DNA from: an uncultured bacterium
GTDB lineage: Bacteria > Patescibacteriota > Minisyncoccia > Phycocordibacterales > UBA9973
Reading direction: 5' to 3'
Assembly (NCBI GenBank): GCA_903907175.1
Contig: CAIVNB010000070.1
Location: 1-9,881, forward strand
Length of the DNA stretch: 9,881 nucleotides
The notes under the pieces are model-generated. The model was not told the origin of the DNA, did not search any database, and saw only the letters and a program-made list of their open reading frames with translations. Numbering within the stretch: the stretch's first letter is position 1; each line of letters begins with the position of its first letter. Position numbers and translations under genes: made by a program. Of this stretch, positions 4,478-9,881 are shown one piece after another.

Positions 4478-5083
4478 ATGCACACAGTTAATCTTATAAC
4501 TTTCTTTGTAGATCATCATCAATTCTTAGCATATGTAATTATTTTTTTGGGATTAATTTTTGAGGGAGAGGTTGTAGTGATATCTGCTGGCATACTTGCA
4601 CACTTGGGTGCTTTAAATTTTTGGTTTGCTCTCCTTTTTATACTTGTGGGTGGATTGACTAAAACATTTATTGGGTATCACATTGGGAAAATGATTCATG
4701 ACAGGTGGCATGAAACTAAATTTTTAAAATATATTGAAAAAAGGGTTCTTAATATAATGCCTCATTTCAACCAAAAACCTTTTTGGTCTATATTTATTTC
4801 TAAATTTATATTTGGGATTAATAATATGGTAATAATATTTTCGGGGTATGAAAAAATTGATTTTAAAAAATATCTAAAAGCTGAAGTTAGTGCTACACTC
4901 ACCTGGGCTCCACTGTTATTATCACTCGGATATTTCTTTAGTTATACCGCACTTCATGTAAGTAAAGAAATCTGGAGATTTTCACTCGTTATATTAGTAT
5001 TAATGATTTCTTTCTTTCTTTTTGATAAATTAGTAGGATGGATTTATGAGGTTTTTGAAGAATTTTATGACGAAATCAAATAA
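4478..5083 (+). CDS. DedA-family (SNARE-associated/VTT domain) membrane protein
   Basis: The 201-residue protein is strongly hydrophobic with about five to six membrane or re-entrant segments (roughly 15-30, 32-70, 103-123, 138-158, 166-190). The family pattern is visible as F-E-G-E (28-31), AGILAHLGALNFW (37-49) and YHIGK (67-71), then SKFIFGINNMVIIFSGYEKIDFKKYL and WAPLLLSLGYFF. DedA proteins act as lipid-carrier flippases or scramblases or affect proton-motive force; substrate is not predictable here. The usual acidic and arginine residues of canonical DedA (PGE, R-x-x-P-x-x-R) are only partly kept: GE is present while the R-x-P-x-R region reads SKFIFGIN. It starts three bases after yqeY with no Shine-Dalgarno, so translation may be coupled, and its end overlaps the next gene. 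Confidence 0.85.
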   Translation: MHTVNLITFFVDHHQFLAYVIIFLGLIFEGEVVVISAGILAHLGALNFWFALLFILVGGLTKTFIGYHIGKMIHDRWHETKFLKYIEKRVLNIMPHFNQKPFWSIFISKFIFGINNMVIIFSGYEKIDFKKYLKAEVSATLTWAPLLLSLGYFFSYTALHVSKEIWRFSLVILVLMISFFLFDKLVGWIYEVFEEFYDEIK

Positions 5084-5972
5084 AAAATTAGTAACCCACA
5101 ATGGTTCTTTTCATACAGATGATATCTTTGCTTGTGCCACATTGTCTTTAATGCTCGAAAAGAAAAATGAAATGTTTAAAATAGTCAGAACTCGTGATGA
5201 AGAAATCATAAATAATGGGGATTATGTTTTTGATGTTGGTGGTATTTATAATGAAGGATTGAATCGTTTTGACCATCACCAGAAAGGTGGGGCAGGCATG
5301 CGTGAAAATGGCATAGAGTATTCTTCTTTTGGTTTAGTTTGGAAAAAATTTGGGAAAGAAATTTGTGATGGAGAAGAAGTTGTAAAAATAGTTGATGATC
5401 GCCTTGTCGCTCCAATCGATGCATTTGATAATGGTTTTGATTTAGTAGAAAATAAACACTCAATTTCACCTTATTTTATACAGCATTTTTTCTTGGCAAT
5501 GTGTCCAACACTGGAAGAGAAAAATCTAGATAATGATGAAATGTTTTTAAAGAGTGTCTTAATTGCAAAAGAAGTATTATCAAGAGAAATAATTCATGTT
5601 AAGAACGCTCTCTCTTCTTTTAAAAAAGTTCTTTCTATTTATGAAAAAACAGAAGATAAAAGGATTTTAATTTTAAATGAAAATTTTCAAAATGAAGTTT
5701 CTTTAACAAAATTAAAAGAACCATTTTTCATTATTTATCCAAAGAGTGATGATGATTTATGGGGGATAAGAGCAGTACGAGAAAATCCTAGAACTTTCAA
5801 CAATAGAAAAGATTTTCCGAAAGAATGGGGAGGTCTTCGAGATGAAGAATTACAAAAAATTACAGGAGTAGAAGACGCAGTATTTTGCCATAAAGGTCTT
5901 TTCTTGGCAGTATCAAAATCAAAAGAAGGAGCGGTCAAATTAGCAGAATTAGCATTAAGTTATAAAAATTAA
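5067..5972 (+). CDS. MYG1-family (UPF0160) predicted metal-dependent hydrolase
   Basis: The 301-residue protein shows the MYG1 signature: VTHNGSFHTDDIFA (9-22), FDVGG (55-59), NRFDHHQKG (67-75) and RLVAPIDAFDNG (112-123). The spaced His and Asp residues resemble the DHH phosphoesterase metal site. Eukaryotic MYG1 has been described as an RNA exonuclease; bacterial function is not established. The C-terminal half includes WGIRAVRENPRTFNNRKDFPKEWGGL, also typical. Two in-frame starts exist: 5046 gives 308 aa, and 5067 places the conserved THNGSFH block close to the N-terminus as in the family, so I prefer 5067. Either start overlaps the DedA-family gene (17 bases from 5067), implying translational coupling. 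No terminator follows before obg. Confidence 0.88.
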   Translation: MTKSNKKLVTHNGSFHTDDIFACATLSLMLEKKNEMFKIVRTRDEEIINNGDYVFDVGGIYNEGLNRFDHHQKGGAGMRENGIEYSSFGLVWKKFGKEICDGEEVVKIVDDRLVAPIDAFDNGFDLVENKHSISPYFIQHFFLAMCPTLEEKNLDNDEMFLKSVLIAKEVLSREIIHVKNALSSFKKVLSIYEKTEDKRILILNENFQNEVSLTKLKEPFFIIYPKSDDDLWGIRAVRENPRTFNNRKDFPKEWGGLRDEELQKITGVEDAVFCHKGLFLAVSKSKEGAVKLAELALSYKN

Positions 5973-5994
5973 AAACAAAATTTTTGTCGGTACG

Positions 5995-6046
5995 GATTTT
6001 TTGGTGCTCAAAAAATCTTGAAGTTTTCGCGCCGTCGCGCTCAAAA
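5995..6046. repeat. Two hairpins in a GC-rich patch between the MYG1 gene and obg
   Basis: GATTTTTTG (5995-6003) and CAAAAAATC (6009-6017) form a perfect 9-bp stem with loop GTGCT. Directly after, TTTT-C-GCGC (6024-6032) faces GCGC-TC-AAAA (6037-6046) around a 4-base loop. The element GCTCAAAA occurs in both hairpins (6006-6013 and 6039-6046). The CG-rich core stands out in an AT-rich gap. It could be a dispersed intergenic repeat or an attenuator after the MYG1 gene. No T-tract follows on the plus strand. Confidence 0.4.
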
Positions 6047-6075
6047 CCCCTTAAAAACTTTGTTTATAATTTTTA

Positions 6076-6084
6076 TGTTAATAT
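6076..6084 (+). promoter_or_regulatory. Extended -10 promoter of obg (near-leaderless)
   Basis: TGT TAATAT is followed by seven bases and the ATG at 6092. A second match, TATAAT at 6082-6087, sits only four bases from the ATG. Either choice leaves little or no leader, and there is no Shine-Dalgarno. Confidence 0.5.
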
Positions 6085-6091
6085 AATAATT

Positions 6092-7087
6092 ATGGCATTT
6101 ATAGATGAAATAAAAATATACGCAGAAGCTGGACGTGGTGGAGACGGAGTAGTACGTTGGCGTCAAGAAAAGTTTGTACCAAAAGGTGGACCTGCTGGAG
6201 GCGATGGCGGAAGAGGTGGAAATTTTTACATACAAGCTGTACGTGATGTTCACGTTCTTTCAAAGTATAAAGCGAAAAAAGAGTTTTTTGCAGAGAAAGG
6301 AGAAGATGGAAGTAAAAAAAGTTTGCATGGTAAAGACGGAGAGGATTTTGTTTTAGATTTACCAATTGGAACAATCATCACGAGACCAGAGACAGAAGAA
6401 GTTTGGCAACTAACAGAAGAAGGGCAGAAAATTCTTTTACTAAAAGGAGGATATGGTGGATTTGGTAACGAACATTTCAAAAAATCTACAAATACAACGC
6501 CAACAGAAAGTAATCCTGGACAAGATGGAGAAAAAGGAAATTTTAACATTGAACTTGAGCTTTTTGCTGATATCGGACTTGTGGGGTTGCCTAATGCTGG
6601 GAAGTCATCATTATTGAATGCTCTTACAAATGCCGATGCAAAAGTAGGAGATTATGCTTTTACTACGCTTGATCCAAATTTAGGGGATTTCTACGGTTAT
6701 ATTATTGCTGATATTCCAGGAGTTATTGAGGGAGCACATGAAGGGAAAGGGTTGGGTGTAAAATTTTTGCGACATATAAAAAGAACAAAAATGATTGCAC
6801 ATCTTGTGTCATTTGAGAATTCAAACATGATGAAAGTTTACAAAGAAATCAGAAAAGAACTCAAGGCTTATGATAAAAAAAGTAATTTAGCAGGAGATGG
6901 TTTATTTGAAAAAGAAGAAATAATTATTTTGACGAAATCCGATGTAGTAGAAGATAGTAAATTTATTGCTAAAAAAATTAAAGATTTTGAAAAACTAGAT
7001 AAAAAAGTTTTTGTTATATCTCTTTATGATGATAAATCTGTAAAAAATTTCAGAGATGCCTTGGTTAAGATTTTAAAGAAAAAATAA
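6092..7087 (+). CDS. obg: Obg-family GTPase (ribosome assembly)
   Basis: The 331-residue protein has the glycine-rich Obg fold (1-157) starting MAFIDEIKIYAEAGRGGDG, with FVPKGGPAGGDGGRGG and HGKDGED, then the G domain. G1 is GLPNAGKSS (165-173), the switch-I region TTLDPN is at 191-196, G3 is ADIPGVIEGAHEGKGLG (206-222), G4 is TKSD (281-284) and G5 is around SLYD (310-313). Obg/CgtA binds the large subunit during late assembly and links to ppGpp and growth control. The variable C-terminal OCT domain found in Gram-positive Obg is absent; the protein ends after the G domain. The ATG at 6092 gives the conserved N-terminus; a TTG-started extension from 5984 has no support. gatB follows after 24 bases with its own -10. 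Confidence 0.96.
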   Translation: MAFIDEIKIYAEAGRGGDGVVRWRQEKFVPKGGPAGGDGGRGGNFYIQAVRDVHVLSKYKAKKEFFAEKGEDGSKKSLHGKDGEDFVLDLPIGTIITRPETEEVWQLTEEGQKILLLKGGYGGFGNEHFKKSTNTTPTESNPGQDGEKGNFNIELELFADIGLVGLPNAGKSSLLNALTNADAKVGDYAFTTLDPNLGDFYGYIIADIPGVIEGAHEGKGLGVKFLRHIKRTKMIAHLVSFENSNMMKVYKEIRKELKAYDKKSNLAGDGLFEKEEIIILTKSDVVEDSKFIAKKIKDFEKLDKKVFVISLYDDKSVKNFRDALVKILKKK

Positions 7088-7096
7088 AAAACATCA

Positions 7097-7105
7097 TGTT
7101 ATAAT
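7097..7105 (+). promoter_or_regulatory. Extended -10 promoter of gatB (leaderless type)
   Basis: TGT TATAAT is followed by six bases (AAATTT) and the ATG at 7112. It fills most of the 24-base gap after obg, so gatB can be transcribed alone as well as by read-through. Confidence 0.65.
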
Positions 7106-7111
7106 AAATTT

Positions 7112-8548
7112 ATGGGAAAAAGGTATTATCCAACAGTAGGGCTTGAAATACATGCTGAACTTAAAACACAAACAAAAATGTTTTGTGCGTGTAAGAATGA
7201 CCCTGATGAAGAGCGTCCAAATACAAATATTTGCCCTGTGTGTATGGCACATCCTGGAGCACTGCCGGTGCCAAATAAAAAAGCAATTGAAAATGTGATA
7301 AAAGTAGGATTGGCTTTAGGTGCTAATATTGCTGATTTTACAGAATTTGATCGAAAGAATTATTTTTATCCTGATATTCCAAAGGGATATCAAATTTCAC
7401 AATATAAATATCCAATAGTATCAGGGGGACGTTTGGCTTATTTTGACATTACTCGCGTACACCTAGAAGAGGACACAGCAAACAATAAGCACGACAGGGG
7501 GGATTTCTCCTTAATAGATTTTAATCGTGCTGGAGTACCCTTAATGGAGCTTGTGACAGAGCCTAATACATTCGAAGACGATGCTTCTGCAGCGAAAAGT
7601 TCATCTAACTTTGCAAAGGAGCTTCAGTTGATTCTTTGGTATTTAGGAGTATCAGACGCAAACATGGAAAAGGGCGAAATGCGAGTAGAAGCAAATATCT
7701 CTGTGTCAGAAGATAAAAATAAATTAGGCACAAAAGTAGAAGTAAAAAATTTGAATTCTTTTAAAAGTGTTGAGAGAGCAATAAAATACGAAGTAGATAG
7801 AATGATAGAACTCTCAGAGAATGGAAAGGGAGATGAAATAGTACAAGAAACCCGTGGCTGGGATGATGGAAAACAGAAAACATTTTCACAAAGAAAAAAA
7901 GAATCCAGCCATGATTATAGATATTTCCCAGATCCTGATTTACCAAAAATGTATTTACATGAAGCATTTGAGCTAGAAAAAATGAAAGGGGGATTGCCTG
8001 AACTTCCAGTTGAAAAACGTGCGAGATATAAAAAGGATTTTGGAATTAAAGATGAAGACATAGAGAGTTATATAAATGACAAAGAACTTGGAGCATGGTT
8101 CGAAAAAGTTTCTGATGTTCTAAAAGACAAAGAAAAAATAAAATTAGCGTCCAACTATATTACTAATGATTTAATAGGGCTAAAAGGAACCTTAGCAGAA
8201 GGATGGTTCAGAATTCCTAGTGTAGAGAGTTTTACAAAACTTATTGAAATAAATTTCAATAAAAAAATAAGTTCAGCTTCAACAAAGAAACTTCTTGGTT
8301 ATATCATTACGAATGATGGCAACCCAGAAGAAATAGCCGAAAAGGAAGGTTTGATTCAGAAAAATGACGAAGGGACTGTAAAGACTATTGTAGAAAAAAT
8401 TATTTCCGAAAACCCTGAAGTTGTAGCTACTTATAAAGCGGGTAAAGAAAATGCCATAATGTCCCTTGTTGGCAAAGTCATAAAAGAAAGCAAGGGTAGT
8501 GCAAATCCTCAAGTAGTCATAAAACTCTTAAAGGACTTACTTAAATAG
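7112..8548 (+). CDS. gatB: Asp/Glu-tRNA(Asn/Gln) amidotransferase subunit B
   Basis: The 478-residue protein is full length. The N-terminal domain begins YYPTVGLEIHAELKTQTKMFC, with zinc-type cysteines C25, C27, C41 and C44. Further family blocks are DRKNYFYPDIPKGYQISQY (80-98), HLEED (117-121), GVPLMELVTEP (141-151) and SHDYRYFPDPDLP (about 266-278). A C-terminal helical YqeY-like tail follows (about 330-478). GatB is the kinase/tRNA-binding subunit of GatCAB, which amidates mischarged Glu-tRNA-Gln or Asp-tRNA-Asn. gatA and gatC are not in the window, so the complex genes are scattered. It has no Shine-Dalgarno but an extended -10 six bases before ATG. The stop is TAG, and a strong promoter starts four bases later. 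Confidence 0.96.
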   Translation: MGKRYYPTVGLEIHAELKTQTKMFCACKNDPDEERPNTNICPVCMAHPGALPVPNKKAIENVIKVGLALGANIADFTEFDRKNYFYPDIPKGYQISQYKYPIVSGGRLAYFDITRVHLEEDTANNKHDRGDFSLIDFNRAGVPLMELVTEPNTFEDDASAAKSSSNFAKELQLILWYLGVSDANMEKGEMRVEANISVSEDKNKLGTKVEVKNLNSFKSVERAIKYEVDRMIELSENGKGDEIVQETRGWDDGKQKTFSQRKKESSHDYRYFPDPDLPKMYLHEAFELEKMKGGLPELPVEKRARYKKDFGIKDEDIESYINDKELGAWFEKVSDVLKDKEKIKLASNYITNDLIGLKGTLAEGWFRIPSVESFTKLIEINFNKKISSASTKKLLGYIITNDGNPEEIAEKEGLIQKNDEGTVKTIVEKIISENPEVVATYKAGKENAIMSLVGKVIKESKGSANPQVVIKLLKDLLK

Positions 8549-8551
8549 CTA

Positions 8552-8580
8552 TTGACTTTTCTAGATAAATTCTGTATAAT
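8552..8580 (+). promoter_or_regulatory. Consensus sigma70-type promoter after gatB
   Basis: TTGACT (8552-8557), a 17-base spacer and TATAAT (8575-8580) give 11 of 12 consensus positions at ideal spacing. The predicted start is near 8587. No long ORF follows before the terminator at 8811, so the product is probably a structured RNA. Confidence 0.8.
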
Positions 8581-8726
8581 CTTGATAGAATTTATATATT
8601 TATATTAAATATCATAATAATGTTCCATTTTTAAAAATTTTATGTGTATGGTAAAAAATTTTTTTAAATTATCTCAACTTTCAGAATGTTGAGTTGCTCC
8701 CTAATGGCAATATGAGGCCCCGAAAA

Positions 8727-8795
8727 ATGTCTAAAAAAAAGACATACAAGCATAACATTTGGCTTCTTGCAGCCTTTTGTTCGGGATCAAATTAA
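8727..8795 (+). CDS. Possible 22-aa peptide inside the small RNA
   Basis: The frame encodes MSKKKTYKHNIWLLAAFCSGSN: a basic start (SKKKTYKH), a short hydrophobic stretch (IWLLAAFC) and a polar end, like a tiny membrane peptide or truncated signal sequence. GAGG lies 9 bases upstream as a weak Shine-Dalgarno. The ATG is inside the ATGTCT/AGACAT stem and the whole frame is enclosed by the CCCGAA/TTCGGG stem. A second frame upstream (8642-8692, 16 aa, MCMVKNFFKLSQLSEC) is also open. Length alone gives no support for coding. Confidence 0.25.
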   Translation: MSKKKTYKHNIWLLAAFCSGSN

Positions 8796-8810
8796 ACCGA
8801 TTTAAAAATA

Positions 8811-8856
8811 AACCAGGGTTTCCTAAAAACAAAGGAAGAACCTGGTTTTTTTATTT
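8811..8856 (+). terminator. Intrinsic terminator of the small RNA / gatB transcript
   Basis: AACCAGG (8811-8817) pairs with CCTGGTT (8841-8847). Inside it TTCCT pairs with AGGAA after a small internal loop. TTTTTTTATTTT follows. It separates this unit from the fba promoter starting at 8866. Confidence 0.9.
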
Positions 8857-8865
8857 TCTTTTTAT

Positions 8866-8874
8866 TGATATAAT
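8866..8874 (+). promoter_or_regulatory. Extended -10 promoter of fba (leaderless type)
   Basis: TGA TATAAT is followed by six bases (AACAAT) and the ATG at 8881. A T-rich stretch lies upstream instead of a consensus -35, and it is also the tail of the preceding terminator. Confidence 0.65.
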
Positions 8875-8880
8875 AACAAT

Positions 8881-9753
8881 ATGAAAACTTTAAGAGAATA
8901 CATCAAAGATGCAGATGAGCAAGGTGTAGCAATAGGACATTTTAATATTTCAAATTTAGAAGGATTGCATGGTATATACAATGCAGCCAAAAAATTAAAT
9001 TTACCTATTATCATAGGAGTCTCAGAAGGCGAAGAAGAGTTTGTGGGTCGTGAAGAAGTTGCAGCATTAGTGAAAGCAATAAGAGAACGAGATAATTATC
9101 CAATTTTTTTAAATGCTGATCATCATTATACTTTCGAGTCAGTAAAAAGTGCACTTCTTGCAGGATATGATGCGGCAATAATCGATGCGGTTAAATTACC
9201 GCTAGAAGAAAATATTGCACTTACAAAAAAGTGTGTAGAATTTGCTCGCGAACTTTCTTTAAAAGAAAATAGAGATATTCTAATTGAAGCAGAAATTGGT
9301 TTTATCGGTACTTCGTCAAAAATTTTGGATGCTATTCCAGAAGGAGTAGGAGAAGCTACTATGACAACAGCAGAAGATGCGCGTCATTTTGTTGAATCAA
9401 CTGGAGTTGATCTTCTTTCACCATCTATTGGTAATATTCATGGGATGGTTAAAGGTGGTAATCCACGATTGCATCCAGAACGCGTAAAAGCAATACGAGA
9501 GGCGACAAAAGTTCCCTTAGTGCTTCATGGTGGTTCTGGCTCAATGAATGAAGATTTTACTGCTTGCATAAAAGAGGGTATTGATATAGTTCATATAAAT
9601 ACGGAAATTCGTGTGGCATATCGTGATGCAGTTAAAAAAGCTCTTATTGAAAATCCAGACGAAGTAGCGCCATATAAAATTCTAAAAGGAGCAGTGCTTG
9701 CGATTGAACAAGTTGTTGAAGCTCGCCTAAAACTCTTTAATAATATAGAATAA
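8881..9753 (+). CDS. fba: Class II fructose-bisphosphate aldolase family protein
   Basis: The 290-residue protein has the class II aldolase TIM-barrel pattern: GHFNISNLEGLHGI near the N-terminus, LNADHH (77-82, with D80 and H81 as the usual catalytic Asp and zinc His), IEAEIGFIG (135-143), SIGNIHGMVKGGNP (182-195, H187), LVLHGGSG (213-220, H216) and VHINTEIR (237-244). All expected zinc histidines are present. The enzyme cleaves or forms fructose 1,6-bisphosphate with zinc in the cytoplasm; a tagatose-bisphosphate or related substrate cannot be excluded from sequence. It is monocistronic, with its own extended -10 promoter, no Shine-Dalgarno, and a terminator about 65 bases after the stop. 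Confidence 0.92.
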   Translation: MKTLREYIKDADEQGVAIGHFNISNLEGLHGIYNAAKKLNLPIIIGVSEGEEEFVGREEVAALVKAIRERDNYPIFLNADHHYTFESVKSALLAGYDAAIIDAVKLPLEENIALTKKCVEFARELSLKENRDILIEAEIGFIGTSSKILDAIPEGVGEATMTTAEDARHFVESTGVDLLSPSIGNIHGMVKGGNPRLHPERVKAIREATKVPLVLHGGSGSMNEDFTACIKEGIDIVHINTEIRVAYRDAVKKALIENPDEVAPYKILKGAVLAIEQVVEARLKLFNNIE

Positions 9754-9773
9754 TTTTCTAGATTATTTCTTTT

Positions 9774-9812
9774 TTGACAAAGTAGTTCTTTTTTGTTATT
9801 ACTAAATAGTAA
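9774..9812 (+). promoter_or_regulatory. Promoter-like sequence with palindrome inside the fba 3' region
   Basis: TTGACA (9774-9779), a 17-base spacer ending TGT and TATTAC (9797-9802) form an extended promoter-like pattern. The palindrome TTACTA-AA-TAGTAA (9799-9812) overlaps its downstream edge. A transcript would run only about 30 bases before the terminator, so it may be spurious. Confidence 0.3.
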
Positions 9813-9817
9813 GTAGT

Positions 9818-9840
9818 ACCTTGAAAAACAAGGTTTTTTT
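9818..9840 (+). terminator. Intrinsic terminator of fba
   Basis: ACCTTG (9818-9823) pairs with CAAGGT (9829-9834) around an A5 loop and is followed by TTTTTT. The stem is short but perfect. Beyond it, to the end of the window, only AT-rich sequence is seen. Confidence 0.8.
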
Positions 9841-9881
9841 CTATTTTTAAGATTTTTTATTTTTTATATATATTTCTTAAT

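Larger units (their letters stand above)
8587..8856 (+). ncRNA. Unclassified structured small RNA, about 270 nt
   Basis: The 332-base gap between gatB and fba has a strong promoter at one end and an intrinsic terminator at the other. The transcript has an AT-rich first 85 bases and then a series of stems: CTCAAC/GTTGAG (8673-8678 with 8688-8693), CCCGAA/TTCGGG (8719-8724 with 8780-8785), and inside the latter ATGTCT/AGACAT (8727-8732 with 8740-8745, A7 loop) and GGCT/AGCC (8761-8764 with 8771-8774). I could not match it to RNase P, tmRNA, SRP RNA or 6S RNA. fba has its own promoter beyond the terminator, so the RNA need not be a leader of fba. A trans-acting small RNA, or an mRNA for the 22-aa frame inside it, are the main options. 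Confidence 0.55.

Noticed and set aside
5984..6091. 36-residue N-terminal extension of Obg from a TTG codon
   Set aside because: Obg proteins begin at the MAFIDE-type N-terminus, and the extension runs through the GC-rich hairpins and the promoter.
8587..8856. RNase P RNA, tmRNA, SRP RNA or 6S RNA as the identity of the intergenic transcript
   Set aside because: No GAGGAAAGTCC-type RNase P core, no tRNA-like ends or tag ending in Ala-Ala for tmRNA, no SRP apical loop, and no single long rod with a central bubble for 6S.
1..9881. Recoding of TGA (as in some CPR lineages)
   Set aside because: All conserved genes are full length with no in-frame TGA. The absence of TGA stops is explained by AT-richness and a preference for TAA.

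Overview
The window is AT-rich bacterial DNA with short intergenic gaps, standard stop codons and compact housekeeping genes. The gene mix (YqeY, a DedA-family protein, a MYG1-family protein, Obg, GatB, class II aldolase, a DnaQ-type exonuclease with an ExoX-like C-terminal domain, RmuC) and the small TM or zinc-ribbon proteins suggest a Patescibacteria/CPR bacterium (Parcubacteria-like). That placement is an inference from gene content and style; no rRNA is present. All 13 likely protein-coding ORFs end in TAA or TAG, none in TGA.

Layout: (1) 1-393: the 3' end of an integrase-repeat-like gene cut by the window edge, then a spacer with a 20-bp perfect palindrome and a degraded copy of a tRNA 3' end. 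(2) 394-1325, minus strand: tRNA-Glu(CTC), a terminator, a Bacteroidetes-style TraR/DksA gene, a 51-aa ORF and a consensus promoter with a structured leader. (3) 1332-2399: rmuC, minus strand. (4) 2400-3270, plus strand: two small membrane-protein genes, the second with a zinc ribbon, then a hairpin displaying a perfect Shine-Dalgarno sequence, a 7-codon ORF and a 13-bp-stem terminator. (5) 3273-5972: a minus-strand exonuclease divergent from the yqeY-dedA-MYG1 run, sharing a 35-bp intergenic promoter region. (6) 5973-8548: obg and gatB. (7) 8549-8880: a gene-poor 332-bp gap with promoter, multi-hairpin RNA and terminator, probably an unclassified small RNA. (8) 8881-9753: fba, then a terminator.

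The most striking window-wide signal is promoter architecture. Five housekeeping genes (rmuC, exonuclease, yqeY, gatB, fba) have an extended -10 box (TGn plus TATAAT or TAAAAT) followed by exactly 6 nt and then ATG. Transcription would start at or next to the A of the start codon, giving leaderless mRNAs. obg fits with 7 nt. In contrast, the 62-aa gene and the 7-codon ORF have strong Shine-Dalgarno sequences, both inside potential hairpins. Two initiation modes may coexist, with SD-led initiation reserved for small or regulated genes.

Functional links: GatB (Glu-tRNA-Gln/Asp-tRNA-Asn amidotransferase subunit) and YqeY (a homologue of its C-terminal domain) are both present, but gatA and gatC are not. 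Obg serves ribosome assembly, RmuC and the DEDDh exonuclease serve DNA metabolism, DksA-like protein regulates RNA polymerase, and Fba is a glycolytic enzyme.
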